A model generated the notes under the pieces. It was given only the letters and a program-made list of their open reading frames with translations. It ran no database searches and was not told the DNA's origin. 21,567 nt of DNA from an uncultured Angelakisella sp. (GTDB lineage: Bacteria; Bacillota; Clostridia; Oscillospirales; Ruminococcaceae): NCBI GenBank assembly GCA_910585535.1, contig CAJUFK010000050.1, forward strand, positions 1-21,567, read 5' to 3'. Made by a program: the position numbers and the translations under genes. Below, piece by piece: positions 7,010-15,542 of the stretch (position 1 is its first letter; each line of letters starts with the position of its first letter).

Positions 7010-8818
7010 ATGCTCAAGAACATGAAGATCAAAACCAGTTTGCTATTGGGTTTTGGCGTCACGATTTTGGTCTCGCTCATTCTCATCGCCGCCACGCTGC
7101 TGATGATGAACAAACAGAGCGACAACCTCAGCAACGTGATTCACACCGAGATCAAGGCCTGCGACCTTATTAAGTCCAGCCGTCTTAACGCCAACATCGC
7201 CGCCCGGAACCTGCGGAATATCCTGCTGCTTCCCAACAGCCCTGACAACGCCCGGATGCACACCGCCATCCAAACATCTATAGCGGGCTTGGACCAGGAC
7301 ATTGCCGAGCTGGGAACTCTTTATAACCTGGGAGATAACCGTTACAACGAGTACAAGCAGGCGGTGGACAGCTGGAAGCAGGCCGCCAACGACATTCTCA
7401 GCGCCGCCGATGCCGGCCGCACCGATGAGGCCATCCGCCTGGTCCAGACCGAATGTATCCCCCGCCTGGACGCTATGGTGGACATCGCCAAGACGATGAA
7501 CGACGCCCTGGATGCCGCCAAGGATGCTGAGGTCGCCGCGCAGCAGCGCAACTTTACTTATATCACCCTTATCGTTATCGGTGTCCTGGCGACCTGCCTT
7601 GTCGTTATGGTCATCTTCATCACCCGTATCATTCGGGGGATCGTTGTTCCCACCGCCCAGGTGCAGAAGGCCCTTGTGGGCTTCAGCGAAGGCCATCTGG
7701 ACATCAGCGTGGACTATGAGAGCAAGAACGAGCTGGGCGAAATGTGCGACGCCCTGCGGAAGAGCCAGGCCATTCTGGGCGGGGTCATCGAGGACGAGTG
7801 CGACCTCCTCAGCAAGATGGCAGGCGGCAACTTTGCCGTTGTGAGCCGCGACAGAAGCTGCTATGTCGGCGATCTCCAGGCCATCCTCCATGCCCTTCAG
7901 AGCATCAAGCAGAAGCTGAGCAGCACCATGATCCAGATTCACCAGGCCGCCGAGGAGGTCTCCGCCGGGGCCGACCAGGTGTCCAGCGGCGCCCAGGCCC
8001 TCAGCCAGGGCGCTACCGAGCAGGCCTCTTCTGTTGAGGAGCTGGCCGCCACCATCAGCGACATCTCCGAGCAGATCAAGCAGAACGCCGACAACGCCCA
8101 GCAGGCCAGCCAGATGGCCAACAATGTGGGCGGCAAGATCGAGGAGAGCAACTCCAAGATGCATGAAATGACCGCCGCCATGGACGAGATCAGCGAAAAG
8201 TCCAAGGAGATCGGCAAGATCATCAAGACCATCGAGGACATCGCCTTCCAGACCAACATCCTGGCCCTCAACGCCGCTGTAGAGGCCGCCCGGGCCGGCG
8301 CTGCCGGTAAGGGCTTCGCCGTTGTGGCCGATGAAGTACGCAACCTGGCCAGCAAGTCTGCCGACGCTTCCAAGAGTACCTCCGCCCTTATCGAGGGTTC
8401 GGTAAAGGCGGTGGAGAACGGCACCCGCATCGCCACCGAGACCGCCAAGGAGCTGGTGGAAGTGGTGGAGGGCGCCCAGGAGATCGTCACCACCATCAAC
8501 CGCATTGCCGAAGCCTCCAAGCTTCAGTCCGAGGCTGTGGCCCAGGTAACCCAGGGTGTGGACCAGATCTCCAGCGTGGTCCAGACCAACTCGGCTACCT
8601 CCGAGCAGTCCGCGGCCGCCAGCGAGGAGCTGGCCAGCCAGTCCAGCATTCTCAAGGAGCTGGTGGATCAGTTTACCATCAGCGACGAGTACGGCGGCGG
8701 CACAAGCAGTTCCTCCCTGGGCTTCGGCACTGGGGCGGGCTCCTACGGGAAGCTTTCCTACCAGTCGGTGCCTGACGACGACGATGTCTTCGTCCCCGGG
8801 GCCAGCGACAAATATTGA
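7010..8818 (+). CDS. Methyl-accepting chemotaxis protein
   Basis: A 602-residue chemoreceptor from ATG 7010, with AAGGAGGAG about ten bases upstream. The first membrane helix is at about 11-33, an extracellular four-helix-bundle sensor (4HB_MCP type) spans 34-180, the second helix is at about 182-207, and HAMP and a linker occupy 208-300. The long coiled-coil signalling domain is about 305-580. The conserved hairpin tip that binds CheA and CheW is at about 401-450 (IEDIAFQTNILALNAAVEAA, then AGKGFAVVADEVRNLA). The tail (about 565-602) is Gly/Ser-rich with an acidic DDDD run and no CheR-binding pentapeptide. It senses an unknown ligand and steers motility. yjfB follows 86 bp downstream. Confidence 0.96.
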   Translation: MLKNMKIKTSLLLGFGVTILVSLILIAATLLMMNKQSDNLSNVIHTEIKACDLIKSSRLNANIAARNLRNILLLPNSPDNARMHTAIQTSIAGLDQDIAELGTLYNLGDNRYNEYKQAVDSWKQAANDILSAADAGRTDEAIRLVQTECIPRLDAMVDIAKTMNDALDAAKDAEVAAQQRNFTYITLIVIGVLATCLVVMVIFITRIIRGIVVPTAQVQKALVGFSEGHLDISVDYESKNELGEMCDALRKSQAILGGVIEDECDLLSKMAGGNFAVVSRDRSCYVGDLQAILHALQSIKQKLSSTMIQIHQAAEEVSAGADQVSSGAQALSQGATEQASSVEELAATISDISEQIKQNADNAQQASQMANNVGGKIEESNSKMHEMTAAMDEISEKSKEIGKIIKTIEDIAFQTNILALNAAVEAARAGAAGKGFAVVADEVRNLASKSADASKSTSALIEGSVKAVENGTRIATETAKELVEVVEGAQEIVTTINRIAEASKLQSEAVAQVTQGVDQISSVVQTNSATSEQSAAASEELASQSSILKELVDQFTISDEYGGGTSSSSLGFGTGAGSYGKLSYQSVPDDDDVFVPGASDKY

Positions 8819-8824
8819 TTTGAT

Positions 8825-8870
8825 CCGGGGAGACCCGGTTCAGAAAAGCCGGGGGCTGGACGCCCCCGGC
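8825..8870 (+). other. Two hairpins between the chemoreceptor gene and yjfB
   Basis: CCGGG-GAGA-CCCGG (8825-8838, a GNRA-type loop) is followed by a nine-pair GC helix, GCCGGGGGC (8848-8856) with GCCCCCGGC (8862-8870). No clean T-run follows at once, so partial termination or mRNA processing between the two genes is more likely than full termination. Confidence 0.55.
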
Positions 8871-8904
8871 GGCAAAATCCTTTTTCAGAAAGGGCGGATC
8901 GAAC

Positions 8905-9093
8905 ATGGACGTAATGTCTATCGCAGCCACTAGCGTGATGATGAGCCAGATGCAGACCTCCCAGGCGGTGAGTGTGGCCGTGGCCCGCAAGGCTATGGAC
9001 CAGATGACCGAGCAGGCGGCAGCCATTGTGGAGGACATCCAGCAGTCGGTACCCTCCACCATTCCGGGGAGCCGGATGGATATTCTGGCCTAA
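8905..9093 (+). CDS. yjfB: YjfB family putative motility protein
   Basis: A 62-residue protein from ATG 8905 (AAAGGGCGG upstream). It has the YjfB pattern: short N-terminus MDVMSIA, an amphipathic helix with repeated M/Q/V residues (MMSQMQTSQAVSVAVARKAM), then MDQMTEQAAAIVEDI and a short polar tail with SVPSTIPGSRMDILA. The family is small and labelled putative motility protein; B. subtilis YjfB is in the SigD regulon, as far as known. Its place after a chemoreceptor gene fits that. The biochemical role is unknown. Confidence 0.85.
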   Translation: MDVMSIAATSVMMSQMQTSQAVSVAVARKAMDQMTEQAAAIVEDIQQSVPSTIPGSRMDILA

Positions 9094-9108
9094 GGAATCA
9101 CAAAAAGG

Positions 9109-9152
9109 AAAAAACGAAGGGGCCGCTGTTTCCGGCGGTCCCTTCGCTTTTC
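9109..9152. terminator. Bidirectional terminator between yjfB and rsgA
   Basis: A 12-pair stem (CGAAGGG 9115-9121 and CCGC, pairing with GCGG and CCCTTCG 9140-9146). On the plus strand it is followed by a T-rich stretch (9148-9151); on the minus strand the A-run at 9109-9114 gives a T6 tail. It can end both convergent transcripts. Confidence 0.85.
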
Positions 9153-9153
9153 G

Positions 9154-10062
9154 TTATTTGGGAAGCTCCCATTCCTTCAGGGTCTTTAGTTCTTCGTAAA
9201 TGGCGCAGTAGCTTTCATGGCGGCTCCGGGCGATCTCCCCGGCCTCCAAAGCCGCCAGCACCGCGCAGCCCTTCTCCACCCGATGGCTGCAGCCGGTAAA
9301 GCGGCAGTTCTCCCGGTGATCCTCAAACTCCGGGAAGCAGCGGTCCAGCTCCTGGGCCGGCATCCGCTGGAACTGCAAAAACTCCACCGCCGAAAAGCCC
9401 GGGGTGTCGGCGATGTACCCCCCCTGTCCGGTGGGGAAGAGTTCCACATGGCGGGTGGTGTGCCGCCCCCGGCCAAGCTTGCGGCTGATTCCGCCTGTGG
9501 CCAGCCCCAGTTCCGGGAAGATGGCGTTGAGAAGGCTGGACTTTCCCGCCCCGGAATTGCCGCAAAAGGCGGTGATCCCCTGGGCAAACAGTTTCCCCAC
9601 CTCCGCCGTACCGGCGCCGGAAAGGCTGTCCACCTGAAAGGTGGGGTACCCGGCCTTTTCGTAGAGGGCGGCCAGGGCTGTGGTGTCCGCAAGATCCGAT
9701 TTGGTAAAGATCAGGACCGCCGGGATCTCCCGCCGGGCGGCGATGGCAGTCAGCTTGTCGATGACCAGCAGGTTGGGAGCCGGCTGGGTGGAGGAAACCA
9801 CCAGGGCCAGCCTGTCGATGTTGGCCACCGGGGGCCGGATCAGGGAGTTTTTCCGGGGGAGCAGCCCGGTGATAAAGCCGCATCCCTCCTGGGTGGGGGC
9901 CACCTGGACCCGATCTCCCACCACCAGCTGGGTATCCTCCTTCCGGAAACGCCCCCGGCCCCGGCATTGCAGCTCCCCGGCCTCCTGGGTGCGAACCTGG
10001 TAAAAGCCCCCCTGGGAACGGAGGATCAGCCCCTCCATAGTCTCCTTTTCCTGGTGTTCCAA
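9154..10062 (-). CDS. rsgA: Ribosome small-subunit-dependent GTPase A
   Basis: A 302-residue circularly permuted GTPase that helps mature the 30S subunit and docks near the decoding centre. Order of parts: OB-fold N-terminal domain (about 10-75), G4 TKSD (120-123), G1 GNSGAGKSS (168-176), G2/switch with GRGRHTTRH (about 197-205), G3 DTPG (219-222), then a zinc-binding helical domain with Cys253, Cys258, His260 and Cys266. The G4-G1-G2-G3 order is diagnostic. Start TTG 10062 is preferred, since TAAGGGGG lies six bases upstream; ATG 10038 would drop eight residues but has only three bases after its GGAG. It is the third gene of a minus-strand run, 11 bp after the previous stop. Confidence 0.95.
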   Translation of the reverse strand: MEHQEKETMEGLILRSQGGFYQVRTQEAGELQCRGRGRFRKEDTQLVVGDRVQVAPTQEGCGFITGLLPRKNSLIRPPVANIDRLALVVSSTQPAPNLLVIDKLTAIAARREIPAVLIFTKSDLADTTALAALYEKAGYPTFQVDSLSGAGTAEVGKLFAQGITAFCGNSGAGKSSLLNAIFPELGLATGGISRKLGRGRHTTRHVELFPTGQGGYIADTPGFSAVEFLQFQRMPAQELDRCFPEFEDHRENCRFTGCSHRVEKGCAVLAALEAGEIARSRHESYCAIYEELKTLKEWELPK

Positions 10063-10073
10063 TCGGTACCCCC

Positions 10074-10805
10074 TTACTCTGCGCTATTGCGGACCAAGCC
10101 GGTCTGGGCCCGAAGCATCTCCAGGGCCTGGTCCCGGATCCGCTGGGAGAAGAAGCCCATGGCCTCGTCGGGCAGGTCCTCCGGTCCAAAGCCCCGGTCG
10201 ACGCGGTCCCGACGATAGAAGCCGATGGAGTGCAGGGTGAGGAGGCTGGCTGTCCGGGTGGCAGCGCCCCGGCGGGTCTCCAGCTTCTTCTCCTCTCCGG
10301 GGCGGATCTCCCCGATGTCCGCCAGCCGGACCAGAATGGCGTAGGGATACCCCCCAAAGAGGCAGGCGTAGTGGGGGGTGAGGACGAACCGGGCGGGGGT
10401 TCCCTTGGAGTTCATGCTGTTCATCTCAAAGTAGAAGCGCTGTTTCGGATTATCCACCGCGGCTAACAGCTCCGACACCAGCTGTTCCTCTTCCCCGGGG
10501 GGCAGTTCCAGGCCCTCCACCGCCCTTTGGATCAGCCGCTGGTATTTGCTGCTGCGAAGGCCGAACCGCAGACAGAGGTAGAAGAAGCCGCAGATCACCG
10601 CCCCGACCAGAAAGCCCCCCAAGCCGCCGTAAAAGGCGTCGGCGGGATCCATCCGGTCCACAAAGGAGAGTAGCCCCAAAAAGGCAGTCATAAAAACCAG
10701 CACCGCCGGAATGGTGATATGGGTGGTGGTACGCATCAGCTTTCTTCGGTAACCGGCGATCCAAGCCAGCTCGTACGCCATCCACTTTTTGTAATTCTCG
10801 CTCAT
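10074..10805 (-). CDS. Membrane protein of unknown function
   Basis: A 243-residue protein from ATG 10805, whose ATGA overlaps the stop of the upstream gene by four bases; this implies translational coupling. A longer open frame to 11021 lies inside the upstream gene and is a shadow. Two membrane helices stand near the N-terminus (about residues 23-45, ITIPAVLVFMTAFLGLL, and 50-75, GGFLVGAVICGFFYLCL). The remaining two-thirds is a soluble domain, likely cytoplasmic, with strand-rich segments (FVLTPHYACLFGGYPYAILV, ASLLTLHSIGFY) that could form a PH-like fold; that is a guess. The partner gene upstream suggests the two work together. Function unknown. Confidence 0.82.
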   Translation of the reverse strand: MSENYKKWMAYELAWIAGYRRKLMRTTTHITIPAVLVFMTAFLGLLSFVDRMDPADAFYGGLGGFLVGAVICGFFYLCLRFGLRSSKYQRLIQRAVEGLELPPGEEEQLVSELLAAVDNPKQRFYFEMNSMNSKGTPARFVLTPHYACLFGGYPYAILVRLADIGEIRPGEEKKLETRRGAATRTASLLTLHSIGFYRRDRVDRGFGPEDLPDEAMGFFSQRIRDQALEMLRAQTGLVRNSAE

Positions 10806-11236
10806 GATTCCGTTTCCTTTCCTTCCTGTGATAGCCGCCAAGGCCGCCACGGCTGGCCGTCCCCCCAAATCCGGATCCGCTGGGTAAAGACCGGCTCCCC
10901 CTTCATCTTGGCAATGACGGTAATGGATACGGGAACAAAACTTTCGCCCTGGTATTCCGGGAGGCACTGGTAACCGTTTACCTTCTCCTGGCGAAGGAGG
11001 TCCTCCACCATGTCGTCGCACCGGTCCTTAAGGGTCACCGCCACCGGCGGGACAAAAAGGCAGTTCCGGGCCGACTCCTCCCCGCCGAACCGCAGGGGCA
11101 TCATGTAAAGGGGCGCCAGCACCCCCTGCCGGGCCAGCTCCGCCGCCTTCTCGGCGTCCACCCCGGAAAAATCCGGTCCTGCACCGGGGGCTTCCCCGCT
11201 GTCCTTTTTCTTGCTGAGAAAGTCAAAAAAGCCCAT
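10802..11236 (-). CDS. Protein of unknown function, first gene of the rsgA run
   Basis: A 144-residue protein. Start ATG 11236 (MGFFDFLSKKK) is preferred because GGGAG lies about eight bases upstream; ATG 11251 has no ribosome site. The amphipathic, Lys-rich N-terminus of type MGFFDFLxKKK is common in small peripheral proteins of Firmicutes. The body has alternating strands, e.g. YMMPLRFGGEESARNCLFVPP and SFVPVSITVIAKM. There is no signal peptide or membrane span. It is coupled by an ATGA overlap to the membrane protein and then rsgA. No function can be assigned. Confidence 0.78.
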   Translation of the reverse strand: MGFFDFLSKKKDSGEAPGAGPDFSGVDAEKAAELARQGVLAPLYMMPLRFGGEESARNCLFVPPVAVTLKDRCDDMVEDLLRQEKVNGYQCLPEYQGESFVPVSITVIAKMKGEPVFTQRIRIWGDGQPWRPWRLSQEGKETES

Positions 11237-11263
11237 TATCCACACTCCCATAGGTTTTTACTT

Positions 11264-11292
11264 ATTGTACCACCGGACAAGAGGAGGTGCAA
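11264..11292 (-). promoter_or_regulatory. Promoter of the minus-strand rsgA run
   Basis: On the minus strand TTGCAC (11287-11292), a 17-bp spacer and TACAAT (11264-11269) give a good -10 with a moderate -35. The predicted start of transcription is about 20 nt before the ATG at 11236. Confidence 0.65.
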
Positions 11293-11354
11293 GGTGCCGC
11301 CGGAGAAATTCTCGAAACGGGCTGCAGGCCAATGAAGGGCAGAGCAATTACCAA

Positions 11355-11384
11355 GGGGGATCTCACCAAAATGTGAAATCCCCC
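11355..11384. terminator. Hairpin in the 11270-11487 gap, possible end of the DUF4177 transcript
   Basis: GGGGGAT-c-TCAC (11355-11366) pairs with GTGA-a-ATCCCCC (11373-11384) around a CAAAAT loop, with one mismatch. It lies about 100 bp beyond the DUF4177 stop in the minus direction. The T-run is poor. The rest of this 250-bp gap holds only the promoter at 11264-11292 and a short GAGAA-A-TTCTC repeat near 11303; no gene is seen. Confidence 0.5.
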
Positions 11385-11487
11385 GACAAGATTACTGGAA
11401 TTAGAAGCTGTATTCATAACCGGGGGATGCCAGATGGGCGGAAAAAGACCCGGCCAGATGGCGTCAAACGGTTGTGAACACAGCATC

Positions 11488-11688
11488 TTACTGCTGTTTT
11501 CTGAATGTAATAACAAATGCCCCTTTAACCTGTACCGAGGTAGCCATATAATCGTATGTCACAAGTTCCCACCCATCGGCAGACCTTTCGTTGAGGAACT
11601 GGTCCAACAGGGCTGCATCGTTTTCGTCTGCTTTGTCGGAAAACCATTTTGTGCCCACAGTCAAAATTTCTGTTTTGTAGATGTACAT
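11488..11688 (-). CDS. DUF4177 family protein
   Basis: A 66-residue protein from ATG 11688, with GGGAGG eight bases upstream; an in-frame start at 11754 falls on the promoter and is rejected. It matches the DUF4177 pattern: N-terminal strand MYIYKTEILTV, a helix with LLDQFLNERSADGWELV, then strands YDYMATSVQVKGAFVITFRK. The E-x-x-GWELV core is the family's mark. These are small soluble proteins of unknown role, often transcribed alone. The body looks complete and intact. Confidence 0.88.
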   Translation of the reverse strand: MYIYKTEILTVGTKWFSDKADENDAALLDQFLNERSADGWELVTYDYMATSVQVKGAFVITFRKQQ

Positions 11689-11744
11689 GAGTTGCTTCCT
11701 CCCTTTGACAGTAAGATAATGGGTTACTGGATTATCCTGGACAG

Positions 11745-11773
11745 AGTATACCACAGGCAGAAATAACTGTCAA
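11745..11773 (-). promoter_or_regulatory. Consensus sigma-A promoter of the DUF4177 gene
   Basis: On the minus strand TTGACA (11768-11773), 17 bp, TATACT (11745-11750). Transcription would begin about 50 nt before the ATG at 11688. Confidence 0.85.
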
Positions 11774-11839
11774 CCAAGGTGGATGTACCGCGCAAGTGGA
11801 AAAAGGTTCAGAAAAAGAGCGGCACAAAGTGGAAACCTC

Positions 11840-11868
11840 TTGTTCCTTTTGGTGGCATATGGTAAAAT
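11840..11868 (+). promoter_or_regulatory. Promoter of the zapA-U32 operon
   Basis: TTGTTC (11840-11845), a 17-bp spacer and TAAAAT (11863-11868), about 55 nt before the zapA start. It is divergent from the DUF4177 promoter, with about 65 bp between the -35 boxes. Confidence 0.75.
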
Positions 11869-11928
11869 AAACATAGCCTGTCCATCCGGAGAATGAGAAA
11901 GCAGAAAAGAAAGAAGGGGAGCGACTCC

Positions 11929-12369
11929 ATGGCCACAAGAAGTAAAGTAAAAGTGCTGGGGACTACCTATTATATCACTACCTCCGGCAGTGAAGATCAG
12001 GTGCGCCGTATCGAAGAACAAATGAATGACCAGCTGGCAGCGATCCTGGAGCAGCGCCCCAGCCTCTCGACCCTGGATGCCCTGGTGATCCTCTCCCTGA
12101 ACCTTATGGATGAGATCACCGACGCCGAAAATTCTACCGACCGGATGCGGGAACAGCTGAGTCAGTACCTGGAGGACGCTGCCAAAGCCCGAATGGAGTT
12201 GGAGGACGAACGCCGCCAGCGGGAACGGGCCGTGCAGGAACTTGCCGACGAAAAACGCCTTTGCAGCCAGTTCCGCCAGGAACTGGAAAAGCAGAAGCGC
12301 CAGTTTGACCGCGCCCGTATGGAGTTGAGCCGCCTGGGCCTGGATGAAGACGACGAGGAGCAGAAGTGA
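11929..12369 (+). CDS. zapA: Cell division protein ZapA
   Basis: A 146-residue FtsZ-ring-associated protein that bundles FtsZ filaments at midcell. Start ATG 11929 follows GAAGGGGAG; an upstream start at 11893 would add 12 basic residues and overlaps that site. Residues 1-70 form the ZapA head: strands KVKVLGTTYYITTSGSEDQV, then helix RRIEEQMNDQLAAIL, and LDALVILSLNLMDEI. From about 70 a long coiled coil rich in Glu, Arg and Gln runs to an acidic end (DEDDEEQK). It is somewhat longer than minimal ZapA proteins (about 85-110), as is usual in Clostridia. Its stop overlaps the U32 gene's start, a pairing common in this group. Confidence 0.9.
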   Translation: MATRSKVKVLGTTYYITTSGSEDQVRRIEEQMNDQLAAILEQRPSLSTLDALVILSLNLMDEITDAENSTDRMREQLSQYLEDAAKARMELEDERRQRERAVQELADEKRLCSQFRQELEKQKRQFDRARMELSRLGLDEDDEEQK

Positions 12370-14453
12370 TGGAACAAAAACCAGCGCGCCCCCCCAGGCT
12401 GCTGGCCCCCGCCGGAGGCCGGGAACAGCTCCTTGCCGCCATCCGGGCCGGGGCCGACGCCGTCTACCTGGGGGCCGGGGCCTTTAACGCCAGGGCCGGA
12501 GCGGAAAACTTCGGAGACGGCGGCCTCCGGGAGGCGGTGGCCGCCTGCCACGGCCGGGGGGTCCGGGTCCACGTCACCCTCAATACCCTGGTCACCGACC
12601 GGGAGACTGGGGCCCTTCTGCGGCAGCTGGAGGAGATCGCAGAGAGCGGGGCAGATGCGGTCATTGTCCAGGACCTGGGGGTGGCCGCTTTGGTGCGCGA
12701 CTGCTGCCCTTCCCTGGCTATGCACGCCAGCACCCAGCTTTCCATCCATAACCGAAAAGGAGCCCAGGCCATGAAGGACCTGGGCTTTTCCTGCATTGTC
12801 CTGGCCCGGGAGCTGACCCGGGAGGAGATCTCCGCCATCCACCAGGAGATGGGGGACTCCCTGGAGCTGGAGACCTTCGTCCACGGGGCGTTGTGCATGA
12901 GTCTTTCGGGCCAGTGCTACCTTTCCGCCATGCTGGGGGAGCGCAGCGGCAACCGGGGCCGGTGCGCCCAGCCCTGCCGCCTGGACTTCCGCTCCCCCCA
13001 GGGGCGGGAGTACGCCCTTTCCCTCAAGGATCTTTCCCTGGTGGAACGGATGGCGGAGCTGGCGGGGACCGGGGTCACCTACCTGAAAATCGAGGGGCGG
13101 ATGAAGCGCCCCGAGTACGTCTACGCCGCCACCGCCGCCTGCCGGGCCGCTTTGGACGGGGAGGACTGCGACCTGGACACCCTCCGGGCGGTATTCTCCC
13201 GGAGCGGATTTACCGACGGGTACTTCACCGGGCGGCGGGATCTTTCCATGTTTGGCTGGCGGCGGAAGGAGGACGTCACCGCCGCCGCCGGGGTGCTGAA
13301 GGGTCTGGAGAGCCGGTACCGCCAGGAGGCCCCCCGGGTGCCGGTCTCCATGTCCGTTTCCATCCGGGCGGGGGAGGAGTCCCGGCTGGTCATCGGGGAC
13401 GGGGAGAGAGAGGTCGAGTTTTTCGGCCCGGTGCCGGAAACCGCCCTGAACCGCCCCACCGACGGGGAGCTTTGCCGCCGTGCCTTGGAAAAGACGGGGG
13501 GGACGCCCTTCCGTCTGGATCGGCTGGAGTGTGACATCCAGCCGGGGCTGATGGTCCCGGTGTCGGCCCTTAACAAGATGCGGAAGGAGGGGCTGACCAT
13601 CCTGCTGACCAAGCGGGAGGAGGTCGTTCCTCATCCCTTCACCATGCCGGAGGGGGAGCCGGGGGTCCATCCCAAGCTGCTGAACCTGAAATACCCGGAG
13701 CTTCGGGTCCGGGTGGAGCGGGCGGAGCAGCTGTCCCCGGAGATCACCGGGCCGGCGGCCCGGATCATCCTGCCCATAGCGGAGCTGCTGGCGAACCGGG
13801 AGCTGATCCCGGAGCTGGGGGAGAAGCTGTGCGCCGAGCTGCCGGTTTTTCTTGCTCCGGGGGAGGAGGAGAAGGCGTTGGCGGATCTCATCGCCCTGGG
13901 GGAGGCGGGGGTGACGAAGGCTCTTTGCGGGGGGTCGGGGCAGATCCGCCTGGCCCGGGAAGCCGGGATGCGGGTTTCCGGGGACTACGGGCTCAACGTA
14001 CTCAACTCCATTGCTTTAAGGGAGCTGGGGAAGATGGGGGCAGAGGATGTTACACTGTCCTTTGAGAACAATCTTCGCCAGGGGGCGGCGCTTGGGGATT
14101 ATCTGCCGTTTGGGGTCATTGGGTACGGGTATCTGCCCTTGATGACTTTCCGGGTTTGTCCGGCCCAGGGGCCGGGGGGATGCGGGAGGTGCCGGGGGGA
14201 AAGTTTTCTCACTGACCGGCTGGGGAAAAGGTTTCCGGTGGTTTGCCGGGGGCGGAGGTATAGTCAGCTGCTCAACACAGTGCCCCTTTACCTGGGGGAC
14301 AAGCAGGGGGCGCTGGAGGGATTTTGTCATGTGACGCTGCGGTTCACCACCGAGAGCCGGGGGCGGTGCCAGCGGGTGATGCAGCTTTGGCGGGAGGGCG
14401 CGGCCCTCCACGAGGAGCGGACCAATGGGTTATACTTTCGGGAGTTGAAGTGA
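12369..14453 (+). CDS. U32 family peptidase / RlhA-type RNA hydroxylation protein
   Basis: A 694-residue protein whose ATG 12369 shares one base with the zapA TGA. The N-terminal part (about 8-330) is a TIM-barrel-like U32 domain beginning LLAPAGGREQLLAAIRAGAD. The family signature near 168-205 contains four cysteines (176, 183, 199, 203) that in U32 relatives bind an Fe-S cluster. The C-terminal half includes a DUF3656-like region and a late CxxxxxxxGCGRC motif (about residue 595). Although named peptidases, characterised members RlhA and TrhP modify RNA by hydroxylation (23S C2501 and tRNA U34), and UbiU/UbiV act in ubiquinone synthesis. The full-length two-domain form is closest to RlhA; the exact RNA target is not shown by this sequence. 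Confidence 0.9.
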   Translation: MEQKPARPPRLLAPAGGREQLLAAIRAGADAVYLGAGAFNARAGAENFGDGGLREAVAACHGRGVRVHVTLNTLVTDRETGALLRQLEEIAESGADAVIVQDLGVAALVRDCCPSLAMHASTQLSIHNRKGAQAMKDLGFSCIVLARELTREEISAIHQEMGDSLELETFVHGALCMSLSGQCYLSAMLGERSGNRGRCAQPCRLDFRSPQGREYALSLKDLSLVERMAELAGTGVTYLKIEGRMKRPEYVYAATAACRAALDGEDCDLDTLRAVFSRSGFTDGYFTGRRDLSMFGWRRKEDVTAAAGVLKGLESRYRQEAPRVPVSMSVSIRAGEESRLVIGDGEREVEFFGPVPETALNRPTDGELCRRALEKTGGTPFRLDRLECDIQPGLMVPVSALNKMRKEGLTILLTKREEVVPHPFTMPEGEPGVHPKLLNLKYPELRVRVERAEQLSPEITGPAARIILPIAELLANRELIPELGEKLCAELPVFLAPGEEEKALADLIALGEAGVTKALCGGSGQIRLAREAGMRVSGDYGLNVLNSIALRELGKMGAEDVTLSFENNLRQGAALGDYLPFGVIGYGYLPLMTFRVCPAQGPGGCGRCRGESFLTDRLGKRFPVVCRGRRYSQLLNTVPLYLGDKQGALEGFCHVTLRFTTESRGRCQRVMQLWREGAALHEERTNGLYFRELK

Positions 14454-14460
14454 TAAGCAG

Positions 14461-15135
14461 ACCCTCCCCGGCGGTGGGCTAGCGCCCACAGGCAGACCCT
14501 CCCCGGCACTCCGTGCCTAAGGGTTGTGCCGGGGCTTAGGTTGTGCCTGGAGTCGGAAGTTGCAAAAGGCGAAAGGTGGCAACGCCCCTTGCCAGGCTGC
14601 AATTGAGACAGGGAAAGTTTAGGGCCGCCCTTTTCAAAGGGCGGTAGATTCCAAAGGCAACGCCTTTGGTCGCGTCCGCAGGCGCGAAACACCCCAGGCA
14701 GGACCTAACAAAACCGGTCGCGTGCTTGGGAATGGGCTTTCGTGCGAAGTGCTGGTTTCTCTTTTGCAGTTTGCTTTCTGCGAAGTGACAGCACGCGGCC
14801 GGAACGGGCTTTTCCTAGGATGGTTTGCTTTACTCGATGGATAAAACCTGTCGAATTTTACAGGTTTCCCTTCAAAACAGGCCCCCGCAGGGGGACGCTT
14901 TTTGAACGGACGGGCCTGGGGTGGCCTTTTGCCGGGTAACCGCTAGGTTCTGCTCCTGATAGCCGACGCTGTGCCTTTCGCCAGGCCGTGGCCCTTTGAG
15001 CGTCCCATCTTTGGGTTTTCATTTTTGGGTCTGGTTGCGGTTGATGGCTTAGCGACGTTTGCCCTTCCGGCGGACCTCCTTTCTGGCGCGCCAGAAAGGA
15101 GGCAAAGAGCGCCCAGGGGCGAGCCCCTGGACCCC
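14461..15135 (+). repeat. Repeat copy A: long structured non-coding element
   Basis: This starts eight bases after the U32 stop and has no credible gene. It opens with a 35-bp unit (14461-14495, ACCCTCCCCGG start, GTGGGC-TAGC-GCCCAC hairpin) whose first 11 bases recur at 14496. Further stems: GGCAC-TCC-GTGCC (14505-14517), CCGCCCTTT/AAAGGGCGG (14625-14644), CCAAAGGC/GCCTTTGG (14651-14669), AAACCTGT/ACAGGTTT (14844-14867), CAGGCCC/GGGCCTG (14878-14918). It ends with a 28-bp perfect palindrome (15075-15102) and CCAGGGGC-GA-GCCCCTGG (15113-15130). Copy B at 20962-21511 matches much of it, with stem-preserving changes. It may be a structured RNA, a MITE-like element, or both. No known Rfam family is recognised. 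Confidence 0.85.
15075..15102. repeat. 28-bp perfect palindrome in repeat copy A
   Basis: Left arm CCTCCTTTCTGGCG, right arm its exact complement CGCCAGAAAGGAGG. The equivalent in copy C has core GTCGCGAC in place of GGCGCGCC, still a palindrome, so pairing is kept although bases differ. Confidence 0.9.
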
Positions 15136-15542
15136 GGAGAACGGCCAAAGGACTCCGGCCTGTGGCGGATGATCCAGCCCGCCGCCCTGTTTGTCTCGAG
15201 TTGTGCGGTCCCCGCTCGTCTCTGCTTAACGGTTTCTGGTCCGTCCCCTACGGATGGGTTCCGGCGTCGGTGGTGACGATGGCACCTTGACTCTCTGTTC
15301 CCACCTACGTCCGCCCGGGCGTTTCCGGCCTCCGCTCAGTTGGCCGTATTCGGTGTTCCCCACTGCGGTGGGGAACGAGCCCTTCGGGCAATGGCCTGCG
15401 GGCCAGGACTGGATGAGGGGTACCCCTCCATCCCCCGCCGCCGTGCGGCGGCCCCGTAGGCGTAGCCGGAGGGGGTATACCCCCCGCAGGGGATCTACCA
15501 ATAGCCCCGCAGGGATAAGAGGGTATGGGGCGTTTGCCCCAT
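15136..15542. other. Non-coding spacer with an array of perfect hairpins
   Basis: No plausible gene lies in this stretch. From 15355 on, hairpins follow closely: GTTCCCCAC-TGCG-GTGGGGAAC (15355-15376), GCCC-TTC-GGGC (15379-15389), CCGCCGC-CGT-GCGGCGG (15435-15451), GGGGGTATACCCCC (15471-15484) and ATGGGGC-GTTT-GCCCCAT (15525-15542 region). The first part (15136-15300) shows no clear structure. It joins copy A to the inverted copy C and may belong to the same element. Confidence 0.65.

Noticed and set aside
12162..13670. 502-residue minus-strand open frame
   Set aside because: Antisense to zapA and the U32 gene, low-complexity Gly/Pro-rich composition, no ribosome site.
14461..14517. CRISPR array, because of 31-36-bp repeated units
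   Set aside because: Units are only one to three in number, contiguous or nearly so, without unique spacers, and no cas genes are present.
14742..14939. 65-residue open frame in repeat copy A, and the 69-residue one at 21176-21385 in copy B
   Set aside because: They cover the same repeat region but an indel shifts the frame just after a shared RSD, so the proteins do not match while the DNA and the stems do. No ribosome site is found.
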